Source: Massilia frigida
GTDB lineage: Bacteria > Pseudomonadota > Gammaproteobacteria > Burkholderiales > Burkholderiaceae_D
Direction: 5' to 3'
Assembly (NCBI RefSeq): GCF_011682175.1
Contig: NZ_WHJG01000013.1
Coordinates: forward strand, 1 to 64,000
Length of the DNA stretch: 64,000 bases
Made by a program: the position numbers and the translations under genes
The notes under the pieces: model-generated
The model's database searches: none
What the model was told of the DNA's origin: nothing
The model's input: only the letters and a program-made list of their open reading frames with translations
In this document: piece after piece, positions 27,691-35,563 of the stretch
How the letters are laid out: each line of letters begins with the position of its first letter
Position numbering within the stretch: position 1 is the stretch's first letter

Positions 27691-27897
27691 CTACCTCGTT
27701 CTTTCGGCCACCGGGGCTGCAAAAGTTCAATATTCCGGAGCAATCGTTGAGACGTACACAGTCGTCGTCACTTAAGGTCGGAGCGGCCTGTGCCCGCGTA
27801 ACGATGCCGCGTACGCTGTCTGCACGCTCACTGCCCACCGCAGGCAGTCTCCACCGCAAAGTACTTTACAACGTTGCCAACTCCGACGTCCCGGATC

Positions 27898-28659
27898 ATG
27901 ACCATCGACCTCCGATGCGACGAGCACGATATACGAAAAATCGAATCGCTTTTGCTCGACCACGACATCGCACGGAGTTACTTCCGGGGCGAACTGCATG
28001 ACTGGCTGGGGAACAGTTTCGATGGCGTTTGGCTGGAACTAAAAGGTCGCAAGCCAGTCAGACTGAATACCGAAACGAGCGCGCACCTTTTTATGATACC
28101 GGACAGGTCAACGGTAAGGGTACTCAAAGTGAACGAGGATGGCAACGCACCGGCGGGCACGAAGATCCATTTCGTCAATTCCTTCGTCCCGGACGGTGAG
28201 CAAAACAGTGTCGTTGTCTTCTCCTTGGAAAAAACGCCTGGCGTTTGGTGCGCCGCTTTGCATATCGGCAGGATGATGCTGCGCCCGGATGCACCAGCCA
28301 GACTTTGCACCGTTGCGTTTGGCATGATGGCGGTCACCGCCTACCGTCTCGGCTTCGATCATATCCAGCTTTACGCCGCAGGACGGGGACCTCTGCACCA
28401 GAACGATCCCGACGCGTATATCGGATATCGCGTTTGGCCTAAATTCGGTTTCGACGCGCCTGTGAACGCCGCCGAAATGAGCAGGCATCCCGTTGTGTCA
28501 ATGCATGGGTTGCGCACGGTACAGGAAGTCGTCGCATGCACCCCGGCGTGGTGGGACGCCTGCGGCAGTGGGCGTCCGATGCAGTTTGATGTAAGCCCGA
28601 CCAGTCGATCGTGGTCGACTTTGATAAACGTCCTTTGGACGACCCTGGCGGATTTTTAG
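27898..28659 (+). CDS. Hypothetical protein, possible GNAT-like fold, lower-GC module
   Basis: 253 residues from the ATG at 27898. A TTG eight codons upstream is less likely. Not assigned to a family with certainty. The segment AVTAYRLGFDHIQLYAAGRG followed by GYRVWPKFGFDAP resembles the late part of acetyltransferase-like domains seen in some phage or polymorphic-toxin proteins; this is a weak resemblance judged by eye. The C-terminus has WWDACGSGRPMQFDV and SWSTLINVLW. The gene is visibly lower in G+C than its neighbours and sits 44 nt before another unknown gene, suggesting a transferred pair. Confidence 0.6.
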   Translation: MTIDLRCDEHDIRKIESLLLDHDIARSYFRGELHDWLGNSFDGVWLELKGRKPVRLNTETSAHLFMIPDRSTVRVLKVNEDGNAPAGTKIHFVNSFVPDGEQNSVVVFSLEKTPGVWCAALHIGRMMLRPDAPARLCTVAFGMMAVTAYRLGFDHIQLYAAGRGPLHQNDPDAYIGYRVWPKFGFDAPVNAAEMSRHPVVSMHGLRTVQEVVACTPAWWDACGSGRPMQFDVSPTSRSWSTLINVLWTTLADF

Positions 28660-28703
28660 CCACCGTTGCAATCACCAAAGCAATCCTACTTGAGGTGAAC
28701 GCC

Positions 28704-29165
28704 ATGAAACCACTTACCAAAGCGCAAGCAGAACAGCTCGCCGAGTACAGGCGTGCATCGGACGAACTGCGAAAAAAAATCGCTGCCACAGCTGTCCGCG
28801 ATGAGAACGAAATTCTTCCGGTGAACGGCGTCTTTCACTTCCCGCGCTGCAGGCCGCTGACCTCTGAGCAGGCCTTCGCCCTGTTCGGAAAATCAGAGTT
28901 TTCCGACAGCGTGCTTCGAGAGATTGCCGACGACGGCGTCAAGCAAACAGACGAGCTTGTTGCTTACAAGCGTGCAGCGGCCACGCTGCGGAAAGAAATC
29001 GCTGCCACCGCAATACCTGACGACCGGGAAATTCTTCCGGTGGGCGGAAGAGTTCATTTAACCCTGACGGGCAAACCTTTGAATCCCGAACAACAGAAAG
29101 TGCTGTTCGGCGAGTCAGCGTTTTCCATCACCGTGCTTCGGGAATTCGCCGACGACGGTACCTGA
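28704..29165 (+). CDS. Hypothetical protein with two tandem ~65-residue repeats
   Basis: 153 residues from the ATG at 28704, with GAGGTG 7 nt upstream. Two copies of one unit follow each other: a helix (YRRASDELRKKIAATA / YKRAAATLRKEIAATA), EILPV-x-G, a strand, PL-x-x-EQ, LFG-x-S-x-F and VLRE-x-ADDG. The internal duplication is obvious; the family is not known to me. It is probably co-transcribed with the gene at 27898 and could be its partner. Confidence 0.65.
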   Translation: MKPLTKAQAEQLAEYRRASDELRKKIAATAVRDENEILPVNGVFHFPRCRPLTSEQAFALFGKSEFSDSVLREIADDGVKQTDELVAYKRAAATLRKEIAATAIPDDREILPVGGRVHLTLTGKPLNPEQQKVLFGESAFSITVLREFADDGT

Positions 29166-29201
29166 GTCCGCCTCCTGCTACCTTGGCCGGCGTGACCGCC
29201 A

Positions 29202-29756
29202 CTACTCCGGCAATGGCGCCGCCGTCGATACCGGCGCCGGCGTCTGCGCCGCGTTCATCACCATCGCCAGAAACGTGTAGTACCCATTGATCCCCATCAA
29301 ATCGACCACACCTTTTTCGCCGAACAGCGCCAGCGCGTTGGCATACGTCACATCGCTGACCCGCTTGCTCCTGTGCAGCTCCACGCAAAAATCGTAGACC
29401 AGCGCTTCATCGACCAGCATCGCAGGCGACTTGCGGCGCTGCGCAATGGCCGCGACGATGCCCGGCTCGATGCCGCTGCGCTCGGCAATCGGCGCGTGGA
29501 TCGCCCACTCGACCTGCTGGTCCCACTCGCGCGCCGTCACCAGAATCGCGATTTCCGACAGGCGCGTGCCGATCGCGCTGCGGTAGCGCAGGTACTCGCC
29601 CATGCGCTGCGCGCTTTCCATCAGCTCCGGGCTGCGCAGCAGCGGCACGAACGGCCCGTACAGCGCCCCCCGCGGGCCGTCGATGATGGCTTGGGCGACG
29701 GCCTGCTGCTGCGGCGCGAGCTGCTCGAAGGGGATGGGGCCTAGTCTTTCTCTCAT
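29202..29756 (-). CDS. Carboxymuconolactone decarboxylase (CMD) family protein
   Basis: 184 residues from the ATG at 29756. It has DGPRGALYGPFVPLLRSPEL near residue 28, EIAILVTAREWDQQVEWAIHAPIAE in the middle, and KGVVDLMGINGYYTFLAMVMNA near the end. This is the CMD/AhpD-like fold, but the Cys-x-x-Cys pair of AhpD is absent, so a peroxidase role is unlikely. Parts of a second, broken copy lie at 31832-31963 and 32029-32166. Substrate unknown. Confidence 0.85.
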   Translation of the reverse strand: MRERLGPIPFEQLAPQQQAVAQAIIDGPRGALYGPFVPLLRSPELMESAQRMGEYLRYRSAIGTRLSEIAILVTAREWDQQVEWAIHAPIAERSGIEPGIVAAIAQRRKSPAMLVDEALVYDFCVELHRSKRVSDVTYANALALFGEKGVVDLMGINGYYTFLAMVMNAAQTPAPVSTAAPLPE

Positions 29757-30002
29757 CAAAGAATGTTCCCAAAGGCGGAAATATTTCGCAAATGCATAGC
29801 AAAATTAATTATAAATTCATCGTACTTTGTTTTGCTTTTTCGAGGTGTGCAGATTCATGAAAAAATTTCATGGCCCCCGAAAATGTGTGTTCATGGCGAC
29901 GCTATACTGGACTCAGTGGCTCCGGCCGAACACCTCGCTGCCGGACCACCAGCTTCCAAGTGCAATGGATCTCGATGACAAAAATACTGAGGAGATATTG
30001 AG

Positions 30003-31094
30003 ATGTCGAAAACGGCAAAGGCGGTATGGGGCGGTATTCTGGTGTTGGCGGCAGGCGGGGCATCTGCCCAGTCGTCGGTAACAATCGGTGGATTGGTCGA
30101 TCAGTATGTTGGATCGTTGCAGTATAGCGGTGAACCTGCACGCCGCACGGTGGTGCAAAATGGCGGCATGTCGACCTCGTGGTTTGGCTTTCGCGGCGTC
30201 GAGGATCTGGGCGGCGGCCTGAAAGCCGAGTTTATGCTCAACGGCTTCTTCCTTGCCGACACCGGCGCCTCGGGACGCTTCGGCGGCGACAACCTGTTCT
30301 CGCGCGACGCCTTCCTCGCGCTGTCGGGCAGTTTCGGAAAAATCACGGTGGGGCGCACCAGCGCGCCGAGTTTCCTGCCTGCCGTGCTATTTAACCCCTT
30401 CGGCGATTCCTTCCAGTTTTCCCCGCTGATCCTGCACACCTACGTGCCGACCGGAACTGTCGGTGCGCGCAAATGGGTCGCCACCACGGCTGGCGATAGC
30501 GGCTGGAGCAACCAGATCCAGTATTCCACGCCGGTGGTGAATAACTTCCAGTTCAATTTCTATTATGCGCCGGGCGAGCAAGCCGGCAAGAGCAGCAACA
30601 AGAACGTCGCAGTCAACGCTTACTACAATAATGGTCCGCTCGGCTTGACCGCGGTCTACCATACCGTGCGGGTGAGTAATCCGAATGGCGGCCTGCCGAT
30701 CCTCGACGCCACCAAAGCGCCAAACGATTACAGCAGCATCGAAAAGCAAACCGGCTTCTACCTGGGTGCACGCTACGATTTTTCGGTGCTTAAGGCATTC
30801 GTCACTTACCGAAAAAACAATGACGATGCCGCCGCCGCCCGCGAGATGGACGACAAGACATTTACCTTGGGGGCAAGCGTGCCGACCGCCAGCGGCGCCA
30901 TCCTGGTCGGCTATGCCAATACCGAACGTGGCGGCAACTTGCTCGCGGCAGACCTCAAACGCGATACGCTCAGTGTTGGGTACGACCACAACCTGTCCAA
31001 GCGCACCGACTTATACACGATCTTCATGTCCGACAAGATCACCGCATCGTCGCGTGCCCGCAGCTTCGCGGCCGGGGTACGCCACCGGTTCTGA
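30003..31094 (+). CDS. Gram-negative porin (Burkholderiales OmpC type)
   Basis: 363 residues, AGGAG about 8 nt before the ATG. The signal peptide ends GGASAQ, and the mature protein begins SSVTIGGLVDQYVG. It has the porin pattern: GFRGVEDLGGGLKAEFMLN, RDAFLALSGSFGKITVGR (which faces the pore constriction), alternating beta strands and a C-terminal VRHRF with terminal Phe. It forms trimeric general diffusion channels. The AT-rich 245-bp region upstream (29757-30002) should contain the promoter; no operator was identified. Confidence 0.92.
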   Translation: MSKTAKAVWGGILVLAAGGASAQSSVTIGGLVDQYVGSLQYSGEPARRTVVQNGGMSTSWFGFRGVEDLGGGLKAEFMLNGFFLADTGASGRFGGDNLFSRDAFLALSGSFGKITVGRTSAPSFLPAVLFNPFGDSFQFSPLILHTYVPTGTVGARKWVATTAGDSGWSNQIQYSTPVVNNFQFNFYYAPGEQAGKSSNKNVAVNAYYNNGPLGLTAVYHTVRVSNPNGGLPILDATKAPNDYSSIEKQTGFYLGARYDFSVLKAFVTYRKNNDDAAAAREMDDKTFTLGASVPTASGAILVGYANTERGGNLLAADLKRDTLSVGYDHNLSKRTDLYTIFMSDKITASSRARSFAAGVRHRF

Positions 31095-31139
31095 GTTGGG
31101 TTTGGAGCACGGCGTGGGGACCGCCGTGCTGGGATTGCC

Positions 31140-31595
31140 TTACTTGTAGATGCCGCAAGCGATCAGGATATCGTCGACCTTTTCAATATAGGCCGACTTC
31201 GGTTGCAGCGCTCCCGTTTGCGGATGGGGCCAGACGAAATCGACCCAGCCGCTGCCTTTCTGTTGTGCCACGTCGATGTAGCTCTTGACGGTTCGCACAC
31301 CATTCTGGTCTTTCACTTCATACATATTGCGGCCAATAATTTTTGGATTGGGGCTGGCCAGGTTGATGCCCTTCATGTCGTAGGCAAAGATATACAGGCT
31401 GCCGTCGACGAACTTCCCTTTGGGGTCATTGAATGCGGCTATAGCTTTTTCACGGCCCACTTCCTTGTAATACGCAACCCCTTTTTTTACCATGGCGATT
31501 GCTTCCTCCGGCGTGCGTTTCTCTTCCGCGGCGGCGCCGGCTTGCATGCCGATGGCAAGAACAAACATCGCTAACGCTTTGAAAAAAATCTTCAT
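31140..31595 (-). CDS. Secreted single-Cache-domain protein
   Basis: 151 residues. A Sec signal peptide (FFKALAMFVLAIGMQAGAAA) leads into one small Cache domain: EEAIAMVKKGVAYYKEVGREKAIAAFN, LYIFAYDMKGINLASPNPKIIGRN, and the C-terminal KSAYIEKVDDILIACGIYK. Cache domains bind small ligands in the periplasm, usually as part of chemoreceptors or kinases; here the domain stands alone. GGAGGGG precedes the ATG by 5 nt. A paralogue of the same length lies at 39427, next to a chemoreceptor. Confidence 0.87.
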   Translation of the reverse strand: MKIFFKALAMFVLAIGMQAGAAAEEKRTPEEAIAMVKKGVAYYKEVGREKAIAAFNDPKGKFVDGSLYIFAYDMKGINLASPNPKIIGRNMYEVKDQNGVRTVKSYIDVAQQKGSGWVDFVWPHPQTGALQPKSAYIEKVDDILIACGIYK

Positions 31596-31743
31596 AATGT
31601 CCCCTCCGGTTTGGCGTCATGGAGCCCGATTCTGGCCCGGTGAACCTTGCAGGTTCTCATTAATATTAGCAGCTTTTTTTACTAGAAACGACGGGCAACA
31701 GCGATTTGTCCGTCCGGTACGACAGCAATCCCTTACCCAATGA

Positions 31744-31830
31744 CAGCAGCGCCGCCGCGACCAAGCCCTGGGCCTGGTGCCTTTCGCCGTCACGCTCAAT
31801 AGCGAGCTGGTGGCGCACCTAGTTGGCGGC
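31744..31830 (+). pseudogene. Remnant of a gene like 25595-25861
   Basis: Codons from 31744 read QQRRRDQALGLVPFAVTLNS and then ELVAHL. This matches the central part of the small protein at 25595 (RDQALGLVPFAVKLNSDLV) nearly residue for residue. A stop lies directly upstream (31741), and the match breaks off by about 31818, after which another remnant begins in a different frame. Neither ends nor a start codon survive. Confidence 0.75.
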
Positions 31831-31831
31831 G

Positions 31832-31963
31832 CTGAAACGCGTCGGCGGGCAGGGCGTCATTGACCTGGCAGGCATCAACGGCTACTACACCTTTCTGGCG
31901 ACGACGATGAATGCGGCGCGGACGGCTGTCCCAGTGTCGCCTGCCAAGCCGTTACCTGAGTAG
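31832..31963 (+). pseudogene. C-terminal remnant of a CMD-family gene
   Basis: In frame from 31832, the sequence reads LKRVGGQGVIDLAGINGYYT, then FLATTMNAA and ends PLPE with a stop at 31961-31963. This is the last roughly 40 residues of the CMD protein at 29202-29756 (GEKGVVDLMGINGYYTFL and PLPE end). The rest of the domain is missing upstream. Confidence 0.8.
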
Positions 31964-32028
31964 ACCTCCTTGCGCTTGGACTGGGAGCGATGGTCGCCAA
32001 GTAAATCATATATTGATGGCCCGTCTAT

Positions 32029-32166
32029 TATCAGCTCCGGACTGCGCAGCAGCGGCACGAACGGCCCGTACAGCGCTCCGCGCGGCCCATCGAGAATCGC
32101 CTGCGCCGCCGCCTGCTGCGCGGCCGTTAATTGTTCCGCAGCCATCGGCCCGAGTCGGTCCATCAT
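32029..32166 (-). pseudogene. N-terminal remnant of a CMD-family gene, inverted
   Basis: On the minus strand, an ATG at 32166 begins a 46-residue piece matching the start of the CMD protein: MDRLGPMAAEQL, then DGPRGALYGPFVPLLRSPEL. Similarity stops abruptly at 32029/32030, in the middle of the domain. The nucleotide match to 29620-29666 is close, with about one difference in the first 47 bases. It points in the opposite direction to the C-terminal remnant 66 bp away, so the original gene was split by an inversion. Confidence 0.78.
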
Positions 32167-32298
32167 GGTGCTTGCCTTTCCTCTGTTGCGTTTATTGCCG
32201 CAGGTAAAAATATTCGCACAGCCCCCGGGATAAATCAAAAGAATCGCGCCGTTCTCAGCTTATTGTCAAACATCAATAATTTCAGCGATGAGGAAGCC

Positions 32299-33621
32299 AT
32301 GAGTCACATGATGCACCGCAATCTCCGGCAAACCCCGCCGGTTGCCGTCAGCGCCCAGGGAATGCTGGTGCGCGACAGCGAGGGGAAGACCTATATCGAT
32401 GCCTGCGGCGGCGCGGCGGTGTCCTCGCTCGGCCACGGCCACCCGGATATCCTGAGCGCGATGCACCGCCAGATCGACCGCAACGCCTACGCCCACACCG
32501 CCTTCTTCACCACCGACGTGGCCGAGGAACTGGCCGACCGCCTCACCGCCGGCGCGCCGGAAGGCTTGAGCCAAGTGTACCTCGTCTCGGGCGGCTCGGA
32601 AGCGATGGAAACGGCGATGAAGCTGGCGCGCCAGTATTTTGTCGAAACCGGCCAGACCCAGCGCACCAAATTCATCGGGCGCCGCCAGAGCTACCACGGC
32701 AACACGCTGGGCGCGCTGGCCGTGGGCGGCAACGAGTGGCGGCGGCGCCATTTCGCGCCCCTGCTGATCGACGTGACGCGCGTGGCGCCCTGCTACGAAT
32801 ACCGCGACCGCCTGCCGGACCAGACCCAGGACCAGTACACCAGCGCCCTGCTGCGCGAACTCGACGAACAGATCCACGCGGCCGGCCCGCACACCATCAT
32901 CGCCTTCGTGGCCGAGCCGGTGGTGGGCGCGACCGGCGGCGCGATTCCGCCCACGCCCGGCTACTTCCGTGGCGTGCGCAGCCTGTGCGACCGCTACGGC
33001 ATCCTGTTCATCGCCGATGAAGTCATGTGCGGCATGGGCCGCACCGGCACCATGTATTCGATCGAGCAGGATGGGGTCGCGCCCGACATCATCACCATCG
33101 CCAAGGGACTGGGGGCCGGCTACCAGCCGATCGGCGCGGTGCTGGCCCAGCGCGCCCTGGTCGACCAGCTGCGCAAGGGCAGCGGCGCATTCCAGCACGG
33201 GCATACCTACATCGGCCATCCGGTGGCCGCCGCCGCCGCGCTGGCGGTGCAAAAGGTGATCGAGCGCGACGACCTGCTGGCGGCGGTGCGCCTGCGCGGC
33301 GAATCGCTGCGGCGCATGCTGCAGGCCGAATTCGGCGCGCATCCGAACGTGGGCGACATCCGCGGCCGCGGCCTGCTGCTGGCGCTCGAACTGGTCAAGG
33401 ACCGCGACAGCAAGCAGCCGTTCGACCCGGCGCGCAAGCTGCACGCCTCGGTCAAGAACAAGGCCATGGCGAATGGCCTGATGGTGTACCCGATGGGCGG
33501 CACCATCGATGGCGTGCACGGTGACCATATCCTGCTGGCGCCGCCATTCATCGCGACCGAAGCGGACCTGTCGGAGATCGTGTCGCGCCTGTCGGACGCC
33601 ATCGCCGCCGCGCTCGACTGA
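32299..33621 (+). CDS. Class III pyridoxal-phosphate aminotransferase
   Basis: 440 residues from the ATG at 32299, with GAGGA upstream. Class III fold: DACGGAAVSSLGHGHP near the start, YLVSGGSEAMETAMKLAR (phosphate-binding region), SYHGNTLGALAVGG, the Asp in LFIADEVMCGMGRTG, and the Schiff-base lysine in ITIAKGLGAGYQPIGA. It is close to omega-amino-acid or beta-alanine:pyruvate-type aminotransferases, but the substrate cannot be read from the sequence. It stands alone on its strand, with the remnant region upstream. Confidence 0.88.
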   Translation: MSHMMHRNLRQTPPVAVSAQGMLVRDSEGKTYIDACGGAAVSSLGHGHPDILSAMHRQIDRNAYAHTAFFTTDVAEELADRLTAGAPEGLSQVYLVSGGSEAMETAMKLARQYFVETGQTQRTKFIGRRQSYHGNTLGALAVGGNEWRRRHFAPLLIDVTRVAPCYEYRDRLPDQTQDQYTSALLRELDEQIHAAGPHTIIAFVAEPVVGATGGAIPPTPGYFRGVRSLCDRYGILFIADEVMCGMGRTGTMYSIEQDGVAPDIITIAKGLGAGYQPIGAVLAQRALVDQLRKGSGAFQHGHTYIGHPVAAAAALAVQKVIERDDLLAAVRLRGESLRRMLQAEFGAHPNVGDIRGRGLLLALELVKDRDSKQPFDPARKLHASVKNKAMANGLMVYPMGGTIDGVHGDHILLAPPFIATEADLSEIVSRLSDAIAAALD

Positions 33622-33680
33622 AGCGGCAGCCGGCGCCCGTCACGGCGTCCGCTACGGCGCCGGCCTCCTTGCCGGCCAGC

Positions 33681-35273
33681 CTAGTTGGCCGGCGTCTTGA
33701 CGATCATGTCGACGATGGTCCACGAAAAGTCGGAACGCAGCGTGCCGTCGAACAGCGGGTCGGTGATGCTCATGTAAAAATCGCTGGCGTACGGCATGAC
33801 GGGTTTCGGCGCCGGCACGTAGGCCGCCATGTTGTGGCAGGTCATGCAGTTCGACTGCATCCCGGTGTTGGCGTTGACCGCGCCATTGATCGGGCGGCTG
33901 ATGCCGGCAAACACCTCCGGCCCGAAACCGGCTTCCAGATACGGGTTGTAGCCATACACCGGCGTCCCGACATTCTTGCCGCCGGTAATAGGCTGCGCCG
34001 GCGAGACGGTGGAATACGCCAGCGCCATCGCATAGTGGCGCGCCGCGCCGTCCAGGTTCGCCATCGGCCGCGCGGCGGCGATGGCGGACGAACTGGGCGC
34101 GAATGGACGGTCGGCATTGGCCGACCACCAGAAGGTTTGCCAGGTCCACATCTTGTTTTCGCGCGTGGTGATGTGCATGCCGATCAGGATCGCGATGTCG
34201 CCGGCCTTGACCGGCTGGTTGAGGCGGGCCGACAGGAAGGCCGCATTGGCGTGGCTGATCCGGCTATGGATGAAGTCGCTCAGATAGAAGGTGTTGGCGG
34301 GGGTGCGGTTGTTGCAACCGGCATCGTTGCTGTTGCCGCCGGTGCCGACCGGCCGGTTGACGTCGACATACACGCAGCTGTTCCAGTCCGCTTCGCCAAA
34401 GCCGCTGTCCGGCTTGGCGGCAGCGGGCCCGGGCCAGCCCGGAAAACTGTAGATGCCGCGCGCCACGTTCTTGGGAATAATCTTGAATACCGGCTTGATC
34501 GCGATCGCATTTGCTGGAAAATTCGGCAGCTCGCTGTAGCCGTTCGCCATCAGTTGCTTGAGCGTGCTTTCATAAAACAGGCGGTTGCTGATCGCATGTT
34601 GCGCGGCCGGCGGGTTGTACGCCACCGACACCAGGATTTCCGTGTCGGGCCGGGCCTCTTCGGACGTGGCGTCAAGCGCGCCTGCCGTGGCATTCTTGAG
34701 CGGCCGCCGGTGGCCATGCTGGAACTGGCGCGGCAGGTGCAGGTCCAGCGTGGGACGCGGAAACGGGCCGCGCTTGCCCTCCTCGCGCTGGCGCTCGGGC
34801 GCGCTGCGGAAGATGATGTTCGACGGCGAGGTCCAGGTCTCGAACGCGCGCACCACAGCGCCGTCGATCATGCCGACCGGCTGGGTCAGCCCGGCCCACA
34901 GTCCCCAGGCGTGCTGCTGGATCTGGCTCTCGTTGCCGCCAAAAATCCACTGGTTCAGCTGGGTCTCGGGCTTGGGAAACACAAACGCCGGGTTGGGACG
35001 CGGCAGGTCGGGCAGGCATACCAGGTTGCCGTCGATATTGCCGATGTCGCCGTACTGGCGGGTGGCATTCAGGCAGGCATCGACCTTGTCGAGCGTGGTC
35101 GCCTGCGGGGCCCCACTGAGTTTTTTGCAAGTGGCCCTGAGCAGGTCGCCGATGACAAAAATATTGTTGCAGGAAAGTTGATAGCTGCCGTTGGGAATGG
35201 TCTGGGCGGCGGCGGGCAGTGTTGCCGCCCAGCTTGCCAGGGCGAGCAGGAGGGGAGTGCGATAGCTGGTCAT
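33681..35273 (-). CDS. Secreted CVNH-domain protein with a C-terminal haem c motif
   Basis: 530 residues with a signal peptide (LLALASWAATLPAAAQ). Residues about 25-90 match the cyanovirin-N homology fold: GSYQLSCNNIFVIGDLLRATC, then DACLNATRQYGDIGNIDGNLVC. The remaining roughly 430 residues are not assigned, except for a single Cys476-Met-Thr-Cys-His haem c attachment motif near the C-terminus and many Trp-rich segments (MWTWQTFWWS) as in large cytochrome-like proteins. A carbohydrate-binding domain joined to a periplasmic haem protein is unusual; a redox role at a glycan surface is a guess. A monocistronic unit. Confidence 0.78.
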   Translation of the reverse strand: MTSYRTPLLLALASWAATLPAAAQTIPNGSYQLSCNNIFVIGDLLRATCKKLSGAPQATTLDKVDACLNATRQYGDIGNIDGNLVCLPDLPRPNPAFVFPKPETQLNQWIFGGNESQIQQHAWGLWAGLTQPVGMIDGAVVRAFETWTSPSNIIFRSAPERQREEGKRGPFPRPTLDLHLPRQFQHGHRRPLKNATAGALDATSEEARPDTEILVSVAYNPPAAQHAISNRLFYESTLKQLMANGYSELPNFPANAIAIKPVFKIIPKNVARGIYSFPGWPGPAAAKPDSGFGEADWNSCVYVDVNRPVGTGGNSNDAGCNNRTPANTFYLSDFIHSRISHANAAFLSARLNQPVKAGDIAILIGMHITTRENKMWTWQTFWWSANADRPFAPSSSAIAAARPMANLDGAARHYAMALAYSTVSPAQPITGGKNVGTPVYGYNPYLEAGFGPEVFAGISRPINGAVNANTGMQSNCMTCHNMAAYVPAPKPVMPYASDFYMSITDPLFDGTLRSDFSWTIVDMIVKTPAN

Positions 35274-35450
35274 GGTCTCTTTCTTCTATCAATTGAAAGG
35301 AGAGGGAGCCGCATGGCGCAAACAGGGCCACGCAGGCCGGCATGCCGGTTTTCCGGCGTACTGGTCTGCATGGTGTGCCTATATTCGCAGCAGAATCTAA
35401 TGAAAAGTCATGCTAAAACCAAGCTATGCATTCGCACAATGAACGCGCCG

Positions 35451-35557
35451 CCTTGGCGCACCGCCTTGGCGCACCGCCTTGGCGCACCGCCTTGGCGCGC
35501 CGCCTTGGCGCACCGCCTTGGCGCGTCGCCTTGGCGCGTCGCCTTGGCGCGCCAAGG
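35451..35557. repeat. 13-bp minisatellite ending in a 16-bp palindrome
   Basis: Eight tandem copies of CCTTGGCGC(A/G)(C/T)CG, starting at 35451, 35464, 35477, 35490, 35503, 35516, 35529 and 35542. The last copy runs into its own complement, giving the perfect palindrome CCTTGGCGCGCCAAGG at 35542-35557. The unit is not a multiple of three, and the array lies between two genes, just after the FAH stop on the minus strand, so it is most likely non-coding. It could form alternative hairpins at the end of the FAH/MFS/KamA transcript. Confidence 0.9.
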
Positions 35558-35563
35558 CGCCGA

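Noticed and set aside
29827-30081. 84-codon plus-strand frame before the porin gene
   Set aside because: It overlaps the porin start, has unusual composition and no ribosome site. The region is better read as promoter and leader of the porin.
35451-35557. CRISPR-like array
   Set aside because: Units are directly tandem at 13 bp with no spacers, and no cas genes are present.
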